Assembly (NCBI GenBank): GCA_964472015.1 | Contig: CAYYIP010000004.1 | Span: forward strand, 1-64,000 | DNA length: 64,000 nucleotides | Direction: 5' to 3' | Origin: JAAYTD01 sp964472015 | GTDB lineage: Bacteria > Bacteroidota > Ignavibacteria > Kapaibacteriales > UBA2268 | Part shown: positions 25,973 to 34,251 of the stretch, in pieces | Layout of the letters: every line of letters starts with the position of its first letter | Numbering within the stretch: the first letter of the stretch is position 1 | The notes under the pieces: generated by a model | The model's database searches: none | What the model saw: the letters and a program-made list of their open reading frames with translations, nothing else | What the model was told of the DNA's origin: nothing | Position numbers and translations under genes: made by a program

Positions 25973-27289
25973 ATGCAAGATAATTTCCAAAAATTAATAT
26001 TATTAGATATTCCTGATTATCATAAATTAGATGTTTATGTTGCTAATGGTGGTTATCAGCAATCTGAGAAGGCTTTAACAACTATGTCTTCTGATGAAAT
26101 TATAGATATAGTAAAACGTTCAGGATTAAAAGGTCGTGGTGGTGCAGGTTTCCCTACCGGATTAAAATGGTCTTTTATGCCAAAATCGTTTGATGGTGCT
26201 AAATATTTATGTGTGAATGGTGATGAAAGTGAACCGGGCTCTTTTAAAGATAAACATATAATGGAATTTAATCCTCATCAAATTATAGAAGGGATTATTA
26301 TTGCAGCAAAAGCTATGGAAATAAATACTACATATATTTATATTAGAGGTGAATATCATAAATGGGCGAAATGTGTTCAGGAAGCTATTGATGATGCTTA
26401 CAGTGCAGGATATGTTGGAAGTAAAATGAAAGAAAAGTATGGGATTAATTTTCAAACGGACATATACATTCACAAGGGGGCGGGTGCTTATATTTGTGGC
26501 GAAGAAACCTCTTTGATGAATTCTATAGAGGGGATTAGAGCTTATCCGCGTAATAAACCACCTTTTCCTGCTGTATCGGGATTATGGGGAAAACCTACGA
26601 CTATTAATAATATTGAAACAATTGCTACTATTCCTGCTATATTAAAAATAGGTGCAGAAGCTTTTTCACAAATTGGGGCACAGAATTATTGTGGAAATAT
26701 GCTTTTTGGGGTTAGTGGTAGTATAAATAGACCCGGGGTTTATGAACTTCCAACAGGGACTTTATTGACTGATATTATTTATGATATTTGTGGTGGAATT
26801 CCAAATAACAAAAAGATAAAAGCAATTATTCCCGGCGGAATTTCAATGGTTCCTTTACGTGGGGATGAAATTGAAGGACTTAAAATGGATGCTGATTCGT
26901 TAAAGGCGATTGGATCTGGAATCGGAACAGGTGGAATTATTGTTATTGATGAAGATGCAAATTTAGCAGAAGTTGTTTTACGTATTTCTCATTTTTTCCA
27001 TCATGAATCTTGTGGACAATGTACTCCTTGTAGGGAAGGTAATGGTTGGATGGAAAAAATATTGAAACGCATTGTAAAAGGTGAAGCGGTAAGTAAGGAC
27101 ATAGATACTTTATATGATATTGCTTGCAATATTGAGGGAAATACAGTTTGTGCACTCGGTGATGCCTGTGCATGGCCTATTAAAGGATTTATAACTAAAT
27201 TTCGTGATGAATTTGAAAGATTAGTAAAACCATCTCGTGATTATATTCCATTAAATATTGTTCATAGCAAGAGAATAAATTTGTTATAA
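25973..27289 (+). CDS. nuoF: NADH-quinone oxidoreductase subunit F
   Basis: NuoF is the NADH- and FMN-binding subunit of complex I, at the cytoplasmic tip. The 438-residue protein has the FMN/NADH site GRGGAGFPTGLKW, the flavin loop GDESEPGSFKD, GAGAYICGEETSL and the N3 cluster ligands in ESCGQCTPCREG with a later Cys in GDACAWPIK. No nuoE or other nuo gene adjoins it; nuoG lies 34 kb away, so complex I genes are scattered. Homologous subunits serve in NAD-dependent hydrogenases and formate dehydrogenases, which cannot be excluded. Confidence 0.9.
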   Translation: MQDNFQKLILLDIPDYHKLDVYVANGGYQQSEKALTTMSSDEIIDIVKRSGLKGRGGAGFPTGLKWSFMPKSFDGAKYLCVNGDESEPGSFKDKHIMEFNPHQIIEGIIIAAKAMEINTTYIYIRGEYHKWAKCVQEAIDDAYSAGYVGSKMKEKYGINFQTDIYIHKGAGAYICGEETSLMNSIEGIRAYPRNKPPFPAVSGLWGKPTTINNIETIATIPAILKIGAEAFSQIGAQNYCGNMLFGVSGSINRPGVYELPTGTLLTDIIYDICGGIPNNKKIKAIIPGGISMVPLRGDEIEGLKMDADSLKAIGSGIGTGGIIVIDEDANLAEVVLRISHFFHHESCGQCTPCREGNGWMEKILKRIVKGEAVSKDIDTLYDIACNIEGNTVCALGDACAWPIKGFITKFRDEFERLVKPSRDYIPLNIVHSKRINLL

Positions 27290-27361
27290 TATATTTTGTT
27301 TTATTTAAATAAGGTATTGTTTTTTATTATGATTAATGTAATAGATGAAATTTAATATAAT

Positions 27362-28321
27362 ATGGAAATAGTAGAAAATAAAATTTTTATTAAAGAAAAA
27401 CAGTTAATAAATATATTTAACATAAATCCTGATTATATAGAATTATTGGAAAAACGTTTTGCGTCTGTTATAATTTTACGTGGTGATATTTTAATTTTAA
27501 AAGGTGGTATACGTAAACTTTCAATAATTGAAAAGATAATTAATGAATGTGAATATGTTTTATCAAAAAATTCTAATTTTTCAAAAAATGATTTTATTAC
27601 TATTATAAATTTATTTGATATTCATATCCCTTATAAAAAAGATACCAAAAATCAATTTGCCAAGAGTATTGTATATAATGGATATAAAAATGGTGCTATT
27701 TGTACAAGGAATGCTAAGCAGGAAGAATATTTACAAGCGGTACAAAACAATGATTTAGTATTTTCGGTTGGGCCTGCTGGTACTGGTAAAACTTATCTTG
27801 CTGTTGCAATGGCTTTAGCTGCTTTACGTGTAGAACAAATACAAAGAATAATTGTTACAAGACCGGCAGTTGAGGCAGGCGAATCGTTAGGATATTTACC
27901 GGGAGATTTAAAAGATAAAATAGAACCTTATTTAAGACCGATAAATGATGCAATGTTTTCTATGTTGTCGCCTGATGTTTTACATACTTTTATGGAACGA
28001 CAAATTATAGAGATCACGCCACTTGCATATATGCGGGGGCGCACTTTAGATAATGCTTTTATTATTTTAGATGAAGCTCAGAATGCAACAATAACTCAAA
28101 TGAAAATGTTTTTAACAAGACTTGGTAACAATTCAAAAACAGTAGTTACTGGTGATGTTACTCAAATAGATTTAAAAGAAAAAGCAAATTCTGGACTTGT
28201 TCATGCAATAAAAATTTTACGAAATATTAAAGGGATTGAGTTTATTTTTTTTGATAAAAAAGATATTGTTAGACATAAACTTGTTGCTAAAATTATAGAA
28301 GCATATGAAAAAACGAAATAA
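27362..28321 (+). CDS. phoH: PhoH-like ATPase
   Basis: This 319-residue protein is of the PhoH/YbeZ family, an RNA-associated P-loop NTPase. Walker A GPAGTGKTY is at residues 137-144, Walker B FIILDEAQNAT at about 232-242, and the sensor segment VVTGDVTQIDL follows. The N-terminal 100 residues match the extra domain seen in YbeZ-type members. In many bacteria phoH sits with ybeY and a c-di-AMP or phosphodiesterase gene; here cdaA follows after 20 bases, probably in one operon. Confidence 0.92.
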   Translation: MEIVENKIFIKEKQLINIFNINPDYIELLEKRFASVIILRGDILILKGGIRKLSIIEKIINECEYVLSKNSNFSKNDFITIINLFDIHIPYKKDTKNQFAKSIVYNGYKNGAICTRNAKQEEYLQAVQNNDLVFSVGPAGTGKTYLAVAMALAALRVEQIQRIIVTRPAVEAGESLGYLPGDLKDKIEPYLRPINDAMFSMLSPDVLHTFMERQIIEITPLAYMRGRTLDNAFIILDEAQNATITQMKMFLTRLGNNSKTVVTGDVTQIDLKEKANSGLVHAIKILRNIKGIEFIFFDKKDIVRHKLVAKIIEAYEKTK

Positions 28322-28341
28322 TAAAAATGTTTTAATTCCTA

Positions 28342-29196
28342 ATGAATGATTTATTTAATATAGGTTTCCTATCAATCGGACTGTTTGATATACTAGATAT
28401 TCTTTTAGTAACGTTTGCTTTTTGTTGGGTATATAAAACGTTAAAAGAAACGCTAGCTTTTCAAATTATTCTTGGATTGTTTATAATTTTAGGGCTTTCA
28501 TTTGTTGCAGAAGCAATAAATTTAAAGTCGATTAATTGGATATTAAATTTATTATCTGATATTTGGATATTAGCTTTTATAATACTTTTTCAACCAGAAT
28601 TAAGGAGTATGTTGCTGCGGTTGACACAAAGTTCTCTGTTTCATATGTTTTTTAAAAGTAATTTTAAAATAATTGAAACTATTGATGAGGTTATAGATGC
28701 AGCAATAGAAATGAGTATTAATAGAATAGGCGCCCTTATTGTTTTTCCTCAAACTCAAGATGTTTCTATGTCTTCAATCGATGGAGGGATAGAATTAAAA
28801 GCTAATGTAAAGAAAGAGTTATTAATTTCTATATTTAATACAAAATCACCGTTACATGATGGGGCAGTGATTATTAATAAAAAGATGGAAATTGTTGCTG
28901 CACGTTGTATATTACCTTTATCCCGTAAAAGACGAGTTGAAAAAAAATTACTTGGCACTAGACATAGAGCAGGATTAGGATTAACAGAAAAAAATGATGC
29001 TGTGGTACTTATTATATCAGAAGAAACGGGTGAAATTTCTATTGCTTTTGATGGGAATCTATATATAAATATACCTCATATAAAATTAAAAAATACTTTA
29101 AAAGAATTTATGAATAAAGGTATACAAATAAATAATATTAAAAACAGTAGTAATTTAGATGTAGACAATAATTTTATTGACAAAGATAGAATATAA
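28342..29196 (+). CDS. cdaA: Diadenylate cyclase CdaA
   Basis: This enzyme joins two ATP into cyclic di-AMP, a second messenger for osmotic and cell-wall control. The 284-residue protein begins with three hydrophobic helices (to about residue 85). The DAC domain follows with both signature motifs: DGA at 173-175 (LHDGAVII) and RHR at 207-209 (GTRHRAGLGLTE). The C-terminal 35 residues are Asn-rich. In Firmicutes cdaA is followed by the YbbR-type regulator cdaR; here a YbbR-domain gene lies at 52088-53092 instead. Confidence 0.94.
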   Translation: MNDLFNIGFLSIGLFDILDILLVTFAFCWVYKTLKETLAFQIILGLFIILGLSFVAEAINLKSINWILNLLSDIWILAFIILFQPELRSMLLRLTQSSLFHMFFKSNFKIIETIDEVIDAAIEMSINRIGALIVFPQTQDVSMSSIDGGIELKANVKKELLISIFNTKSPLHDGAVIINKKMEIVAARCILPLSRKRRVEKKLLGTRHRAGLGLTEKNDAVVLIISEETGEISIAFDGNLYINIPHIKLKNTLKEFMNKGIQINNIKNSSNLDVDNNFIDKDRI

Positions 29197-29264
29197 AAAT
29201 TCAATTTGGATGTAATCAATATAGGATATTTTTATTTTATATTTATAAATAAATTATTTTTTTG

Positions 29265-29272
29265 TATCTTTG
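29265..29272 (+). promoter_or_regulatory. TATCTTTG promoter box
   Basis: TTTTTTTG followed immediately by TATCTTTG is a very good match to the Bacteroidota -7 element. It leaves a leader of about 85 bases before the carboxyltransferase gene, with AAGG shortly upstream of its start codon. Confidence 0.6.
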
Positions 29273-29364
29273 TATTTATATGAAAATAATATAAACTTAT
29301 AATAAAAAGTAAAATAATAGGTTAATTTTAATACAAAAATAAATCCTAAGGCAAAAGTTTAGCT

Positions 29365-30948
29365 ATGGAAAAGAAAAGATTTATAGACGTGATGGATACA
29401 TCGTTCAGAGATGGGTTCCAATCTGTTTTTGGAGGTAGAGTTCTTTTAGAGGATTTTATCCCAGCACTTCAAGCCGCAGTTCATGTAGGCATTACTCATT
29501 TTGAATTTGGAGGTGGTGCAAGGTTTCAAGCACCATTATTTTATTTAAATGAAAATCCATTTTATATGATGGATAAATTTCGTGAAATAGTTGGTCCAGA
29601 TGCTGTTACTCAAACTCTTTCGAGGGGGATAAATACAGTTGCTCTTGATTCTTCGCCACGTGAAGTTATTGAACTTCATGCAAAAATGTTTAAGAAGCAT
29701 GGAACAACTGTTATTCGTAATTTTGACGCTTTAAATGATGTTCAGAATTTGATATATAGTGGGCAAATGATACACAAACATGGATTAAAGCATGAAGTTG
29801 TAATTACTATGATGGATTTACCTCCTGGATGTACTGGAGCTCATGATGTTGCTTTTTATGAAAAGACATTGCGTGGTATTTTAGATGCTGATATTCCCTA
29901 CGATTCTGTTTGTTTTAAAGATGCTAGTGGAACTTCAAGTCCTCAAAAGGTTTATGAGACAATAAAGATGGCTCGTAAATTATTACCAGACGGAACACAT
30001 ATTCGTTTACATACTCATGAAACAGCAGGCGTTAGTGTTGCTTGTTATCTTGCTGCTCTTGAAGCAGGTGTTGATGGTATTGATTTAGCGGCAGCACCAG
30101 TATCAGGTGGTACAAGTCAACCTGATATTATTGTTATGCTTCATGCTTTGAAAGGGAAACCATATGATCTAGGTATAGATATTGAAAAGGTTAGAGAGTA
30201 TGAAGATGAATTTAAAAATGCTTTAAAAGATTATTTCTTCCCGCCGGAGGCAACTAGAGTTTCCCCTGAAATTCCATTCTCACCTATGCCGGGTGGTGCT
30301 TTAACGGCTAATACTCAAATGATGAGAGATTTTAAAGTTCTAGATAAATTCCCGCAAGCTATTAGAGAAATGAGAGAAGTGGTTGAAAGAGGTGGATTTG
30401 CTACTTCAGTAACTCCTGTTTCACAATTCTATTTCCAACAAGCTTTTAATAATACTATTAAAGGTAAATGGGATACTATAGCTGAAGGATATGGTAAAAT
30501 GGTGCTTGGATATTTTGGTAAAACACCAGTGTCACCTGATCCAGAAATAGTAAAAATATGTTCTGAAAAGTTAGGATTACCAGTTACTACTGAAAATCCT
30601 GTTGATATCGCAGAACGTGATCCAAAGAAATGCATTAAATATTGGAAAGATATACTTGAACAAGAAAATATTCCTACAACTGAAGAAAATTTATTTATAG
30701 CAGTATGTGGGCAAGAAAAGGGAGTTGTTTTCTTACAGGGGAAAGGAAAAGCTAATGTACGAAAAATATCAGATGAGCCCTTAAAAGAAACATCTGCACC
30801 AAAGTCAGAGGCTAAATCGGTAACACAAACTTTTGGTGCTCCGACATCTCTTTCTGATATGGGGAGTATAAATCTTGCTAAACCAGCAGTTTATAAAATG
30901 AATGTTGATAATCAGACATATTTTGTTGAAGTAGAGCAGATAGGTTAA
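29365..30948 (+). CDS. Pyruvate/oxaloacetate carboxyltransferase subunit (no biotin domain)
   Basis: This 527-residue protein belongs to the HMG-CoA-lyase-like carboxyltransferase family (oxaloacetate decarboxylase alpha, pyruvate carboxylase B, transcarboxylase 5S). DTSFRDGFQS opens the TIM barrel, CFKDASG carries the lysine that becomes carboxylated, and HTHETAGV holds metal-binding histidines. The conserved C-terminal PYC-OADA domain is present to about residue 455. The protein ends at YKMNVDNQTYFVEVEQIG, just where a linker and a biotinyl domain usually begin, and there is no MKM biotinylation motif. The biotin carrier must be a separate protein elsewhere. Codon use is noticeably less AT-biased than in neighbours, as expected of a highly expressed gene. 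Confidence 0.88.
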   Translation: MEKKRFIDVMDTSFRDGFQSVFGGRVLLEDFIPALQAAVHVGITHFEFGGGARFQAPLFYLNENPFYMMDKFREIVGPDAVTQTLSRGINTVALDSSPREVIELHAKMFKKHGTTVIRNFDALNDVQNLIYSGQMIHKHGLKHEVVITMMDLPPGCTGAHDVAFYEKTLRGILDADIPYDSVCFKDASGTSSPQKVYETIKMARKLLPDGTHIRLHTHETAGVSVACYLAALEAGVDGIDLAAAPVSGGTSQPDIIVMLHALKGKPYDLGIDIEKVREYEDEFKNALKDYFFPPEATRVSPEIPFSPMPGGALTANTQMMRDFKVLDKFPQAIREMREVVERGGFATSVTPVSQFYFQQAFNNTIKGKWDTIAEGYGKMVLGYFGKTPVSPDPEIVKICSEKLGLPVTTENPVDIAERDPKKCIKYWKDILEQENIPTTEENLFIAVCGQEKGVVFLQGKGKANVRKISDEPLKETSAPKSEAKSVTQTFGAPTSLSDMGSINLAKPAVYKMNVDNQTYFVEVEQIG

Positions 30949-30984
30949 TTATTTGTAGCAAGATAATTGATTATAAAATCGTAG

Positions 30985-31040
30985 TACTTCGATAGGTTAA
31001 ATTTATCTAATAGATTATTTAGCTTATCGAAGTATTTTAA
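30985..31040 (+). terminator. Stem-loop after carboxyltransferase gene
   Basis: The 10-bp stem TACTTCGATA / TATCGAAGTA encloses 30 bases that can pair further and is followed by TTTTAATA. It lies 36 bases after the stop codon. The T-run is short, so efficiency is uncertain. Confidence 0.65.
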
Positions 31041-31079
31041 TATAAGAGAAAAATGAAAAAATGAAAAAATAAAAAAATA

Positions 31080-31107
31080 ATATAAATATAAATATAAATA
31101 TAAATAT
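31080..31107. repeat. ATAAAT hexamer microsatellite
   Basis: Four to five copies of the 6-base unit ATAAAT in the 552-base gap between the carboxyltransferase gene and the SNF transporter. Apart from this tract, the stem-loop, the candidate RNA and a 14-base repeat, the gap shows nothing. Confidence 0.75.
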
Positions 31108-31194
31108 ATTGAAATCTATTATATATTTTTTTATTAAATAGTATAATATTAACTGAATAAGTTAGATTTAGACTGTAATCCCTAAATAGTTTTT

Positions 31195-31345
31195 ATATTA
31201 GAGAGACAGAGAGAATACAAGAATTGTGGCAAAAAATAATGGGTAATAATTCGAGTTATTTAAACGGGAAATCGCCTCAATCTAGATATGGCGCAAGACT
31301 TGTCCGTTGTATTCCAATATACTATTGATGTAAAATATATTCTTT
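31195..31345 (+). ncRNA. Candidate structured small RNA, unassigned
   Basis: This island is clearly richer in G and C than the surrounding intergenic DNA and has no reading frame. Outer arms GAATACAA (31213-31220) and TTGTATTC (31307-31314) pair. An inner stem AACGG / CCGTT (31263-31267 / 31304-31308) partly competes with the end of the outer stem; it encloses a CGCC / GGCG hairpin. A further AATAA / TTATT hairpin with a TTCGAG loop lies on the 5' side. A strong terminator follows. I cannot match it to SRP RNA, 6S, RNase P, tmRNA or a riboswitch class I know. It may be an independent small RNA or a leader of the SNF transporter gene. The ends are approximate. Confidence 0.55.
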
Positions 31346-31348
31346 TGA

Positions 31349-31384
31349 TAAAAAGGTGATATTAAAATTATATCACCTTTTTTG
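31349..31384 (+). terminator. Intrinsic terminator after the candidate RNA
   Basis: The stem AAAGGTGATAT / ATATCACCTTT with a 7-base loop and T-run stands 117 bases before the SNF transporter start. It either ends a free-standing RNA or attenuates the transporter gene. Confidence 0.9.
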
Positions 31385-31435
31385 ATTTATTTAATTATTT
31401 TCACATTATATTTTGTTATAAGTTTGAAATATTAT

Positions 31436-31463
31436 TAAGTTTGTATAATTAAGTTTGTATAAT
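31436..31463 (+). repeat. 14-bp direct repeat upstream of SNF transporter
   Basis: TAAGTTTGTATAAT is repeated head to tail without a gap, 37 bases before the transporter start. Each copy contains TTTGTATAAT, so this could be a doubled promoter or a regulator site. Confidence 0.7.
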
Positions 31464-31500
31464 TAATTTTTATTTTTACAATTAAATATACATTAAACAT

Positions 31501-32850
31501 ATGAGTACTTTTGAAAAACGTGCTGGCTTTGCTAGTAAAATGGGAGCTCTTTTTGCTATTATAGGTTCTGCTGTTGGACTAGGAAATTTGTGGCGTTTCC
31601 CTTATATGGTAGGGCAGAATGGGGGAGCTGCTTTTATTTTTATATATCTTATTTTTGCAATAGGATTATGTGTACCATTAATGGCAGCGGAAATACTAGT
31701 AGGAAGACGTGGGAGGTCTCATACTGCTGGTTCATTTAAAGCTATAGATAAGGAGGGGAAATTTTATTATGTTGGATATTTAGGAATTATAGCTAGCTTT
31801 GTTGTTTTATCTTTTTATAGTGTTGTTGGCGGGTGGGTTTTAAATTATTTATTTAAATCGATAACTTTTTCTTTTAGTGGATTAACTTCAAATGAGTTAA
31901 CTAATCATTTTAATAATCTTGTTACCGCACCTATAAGACCACTTATGTTACATTTATTATTTATGGCATTAACTGCGGGTGTTGTTATTTTAGGTGTTGA
32001 AAAAGGTATTGAAAAAACTTCTAAGTTTTTTATGCCTGTTTTATTTATATTAATAATTATATTAGCTATAAGATCTTTAACACTTGAAAATGCTAGTAAA
32101 GGAGTTGAATTTTTATTTAAGTTAGATTTTTCAAAAGTAACAATAGAAACACTATTTGAAGCATTAGGGCAAGCTTTTTTTTCTTTAAGTTTAGGACTAG
32201 GATGCATAATGACTTATGGGTCTTATATGCGAAAAGATGCAAATATTGTTAAGTCTTCTTTTATTGTTTCTATTTCGGATATATTATTTGCATTAATAGC
32301 TGGGCTTGCAATTATTCCAGCTGTATTTTCTTTTAATCTAGAGCCTACTGCTGGGCCGGGTTTAGTTTTTATAGTATTACCAGAGATATTTTCCAAGTTA
32401 GTAGGTGGTGAGTTTTTTCAAATTATATTTTTCTTTGTTTTATTTATTGCTGCAATAACTTCGTCTATTTCACTTTTAGAGGTTGTAGTTAGCTATGTAG
32501 TGGAAGAATATAAACTATCAAGACGAAAGGCAACATTAATAACGTCCTTATCTATTTCTTTTGTTGGTTGTTTGTGTTCTTTATCTTGGGGGGTCCTTTC
32601 TGATTTTACAATTGCAGGAATGAATTTATTTAATTTTATGGATTCTACTGCTTCTAATATTATGTTACCGTTAGGAAGTATAGGAATTGCTATTTTTGTT
32701 GGTTGGCGTATGAAGAAAAAAGACTTTTTGGATGAACTTTCTAATGGAGGCAAGATAAAAATATTATTTAGACCTTTTATAGAGGTTATTATAAAATTTA
32801 TTGCACCGATTGCTATATCTTTAATATTATTAAGATATTTATTGTGGTAA
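31501..32850 (+). CDS. Sodium-dependent transporter, SNF family
   Basis: This 449-residue inner-membrane symporter belongs to the neurotransmitter:sodium symporter family (LeuT/TnaT/MhsT type) and moves amino acids or related amines with Na+. The first helix carries GSAVGLGNLWRFPYMV with GQNGGAAF, the signature of the unwound TM1 that binds sodium and substrate. About 11-12 hydrophobic helices follow. TM6 contains the SLSLGLGCIMTYGSYM block. The substrate is unknown. The candidate RNA and its terminator lie upstream. Confidence 0.93.
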   Translation: MSTFEKRAGFASKMGALFAIIGSAVGLGNLWRFPYMVGQNGGAAFIFIYLIFAIGLCVPLMAAEILVGRRGRSHTAGSFKAIDKEGKFYYVGYLGIIASFVVLSFYSVVGGWVLNYLFKSITFSFSGLTSNELTNHFNNLVTAPIRPLMLHLLFMALTAGVVILGVEKGIEKTSKFFMPVLFILIIILAIRSLTLENASKGVEFLFKLDFSKVTIETLFEALGQAFFSLSLGLGCIMTYGSYMRKDANIVKSSFIVSISDILFALIAGLAIIPAVFSFNLEPTAGPGLVFIVLPEIFSKLVGGEFFQIIFFFVLFIAAITSSISLLEVVVSYVVEEYKLSRRKATLITSLSISFVGCLCSLSWGVLSDFTIAGMNLFNFMDSTASNIMLPLGSIGIAIFVGWRMKKKDFLDELSNGGKIKILFRPFIEVIIKFIAPIAISLILLRYLLW

Positions 32851-33010
32851 AAGTATATTTAAAATACATAACTAATTCTTAATTATATTAATTTATTAGG
32901 ATATAAGTTAATATAATTAAGAATAATGTTATAAAAAAAATATTATTTTATATATTTTTTATTTAATTGTTATATCTAATATTATAAAATATTATATAAA
33001 ATTAAAAAAA

Positions 33011-33043
33011 CTTTGTAAAAGTATATTTTTTTTTGTAATTTTG
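33011..33043 (+). promoter_or_regulatory. CTTTG / TAATTTTG promoter of rplM-rpsI
   Basis: CTTTG at 33011-33015 and TAATTTTG at 33036-33043 are 20 bases apart, matching the Bacteroidota -33/-7 arrangement. This is the best-formed promoter of the ribosomal cluster, about 77 bases before the rplM start. The rest of the 257-base gap after the transporter shows nothing. Confidence 0.6.
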
Positions 33044-33119
33044 TAATCTTTATAAAAGTATATAATTAAAAAATATAAAAAATAAAAGATTAAGAACGTA
33101 AAAATTAGTGGAGAAAGCA

Positions 33120-33569
33120 TTGAAACCGTCAGCAAAAATTACAAAATCTTTTAGGAAAGAAGATGTACAACACAATTGGTGGGTTGTTGATGCCGCAGGT
33201 CAAACTATAGGACGCCTTGCAACACAAGTTGCTATTTTATTACGTGGGAAACATAAACCTATATTTACACCTCATGTTGATGTAGGAGATTATGTAATTG
33301 TAATAAATGCAGATAAAGCGGTTTTCCAAGGGAAACGTGCAAAACATAAAGAGTATGCACGCCATTCTATGTATCCGGGCGGTCGTAAAGTTCGTAAATA
33401 TACAGAATTGAAAAATACTAAACCAGAATTTATTTTGGAACATGCAATAAATGGAATGGTTCCAAAAACAAAATTAGGTGCTTCAATTCGTAAAAAATTA
33501 AAAGTTTATAGAGGTAGTGAGCATAATCATATGGCTCAAAAACCTGTAGAATTTAAACTTGCAGAATAA
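33120..33569 (+). CDS. rplM: 50S ribosomal protein L13
   Basis: L13 is an early-assembly protein of the large subunit. I choose the TTG at 33120 as the start, giving 149 residues. GGAGAAAG at 33110-33117 lies just upstream, and the same octamer precedes rpsI, which argues that it is the ribosome site. The upstream GTG at 33108 would overlap it. Key segments are WWVVDAAGQTIGRLA, HVDVGDYVIVINA, HSMYPGG and AINGMVPKTKLG. rpsI follows after 50 bases, the conserved bacterial L13-S9 operon. Confidence 0.92.
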   Translation: MKPSAKITKSFRKEDVQHNWWVVDAAGQTIGRLATQVAILLRGKHKPIFTPHVDVGDYVIVINADKAVFQGKRAKHKEYARHSMYPGGRKVRKYTELKNTKPEFILEHAINGMVPKTKLGASIRKKLKVYRGSEHNHMAQKPVEFKLAE

Positions 33570-33619
33570 AAACTGTTTGGTTATTAAATTATGTTTTATA
33601 AAAAAATGGAGAAAGTTTA

Positions 33620-34009
33620 ATGAATGCATTTGCTGCAACAGGTAGAAGAAAATGTGCAGTAGCGCAAGTTAGACTTATTTCACCAGGTCAAGGTAAAATA
33701 ACAATTAATAAACGTCCTGTTGAAGAATATTTCCCAGTTGAGGTATGGCGAGTAAATGCTATACATCCATTGGAATTATCTGAATTACGAGGTACTTTTG
33801 ATGTTACGGTTAAAGTAACAGGTGGCGGTATTAGTGGACAGACAGGAGCGGTTTCATTAGGGTTGGCACGTGCACTTTGTCAATATGACGAGTCTTTACG
33901 TGCAAAATTGCGTACTGAAGACCTACTTACAAGAGACCCAAGAATGGTTGAACGTAAGAAATATGGTAGAAAAAAGGCTCGCAAGCGTTTCCAATTCTCA
34001 AAACGTTAG
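33620..34009 (+). CDS. rpsI: 30S ribosomal protein S9
   Basis: S9 is a small-subunit protein whose C-terminal tail reaches the P-site tRNA. The 129-residue protein has ATGRRKCAVAQVRL at the start, GGGISGQTGAVSLGLARAL in the middle and the basic tail KKYGRKKARKRFQFSKR, intact to the terminal Arg. It is preceded by GGAGAAAG. Confidence 0.97.
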   Translation: MNAFAATGRRKCAVAQVRLISPGQGKITINKRPVEEYFPVEVWRVNAIHPLELSELRGTFDVTVKVTGGGISGQTGAVSLGLARALCQYDESLRAKLRTEDLLTRDPRMVERKKYGRKKARKRFQFSKR

Positions 34010-34251
34010 TATGTATATATATAATATTATATATTAAAAAATACAATATATATTAATTAAAAAATAATATTTTTAAAATTATATTAAATATTATAACAAT
34101 TTTGTATGATAATTATTTATTCATACTTTTTTGTTTTAATTTAAATGACATATTTCTGGATTGTTATATGTGTCGCACTATGTAAACATAAGTAAGGTGT
34201 GTATATAGCAAGTTGAAGGGAATAGATGTTTTTAACACTGGAGGATTTTTT
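34010..34251 (+). promoter_or_regulatory. rpsB leader region
   Basis: A 242-base gap before rpsB. The last 110 bases are markedly richer in G and C than the first half and contain a small TATG-TAAA-CATA hairpin between GTCGCAC and GGTGTGT. The leader ends with GGAGG 7 bases before the ATG. An S2-responsive leader is possible, but the pairing is weak. Confidence 0.3.

Noticed and set aside
31213..31314. Possible tRNA or tmRNA (TTCGAG loop)
   Set aside because: The TTCGAG loop sits on a weak stem. There is no acceptor stem of the right length, no anticodon arm and no CCA.
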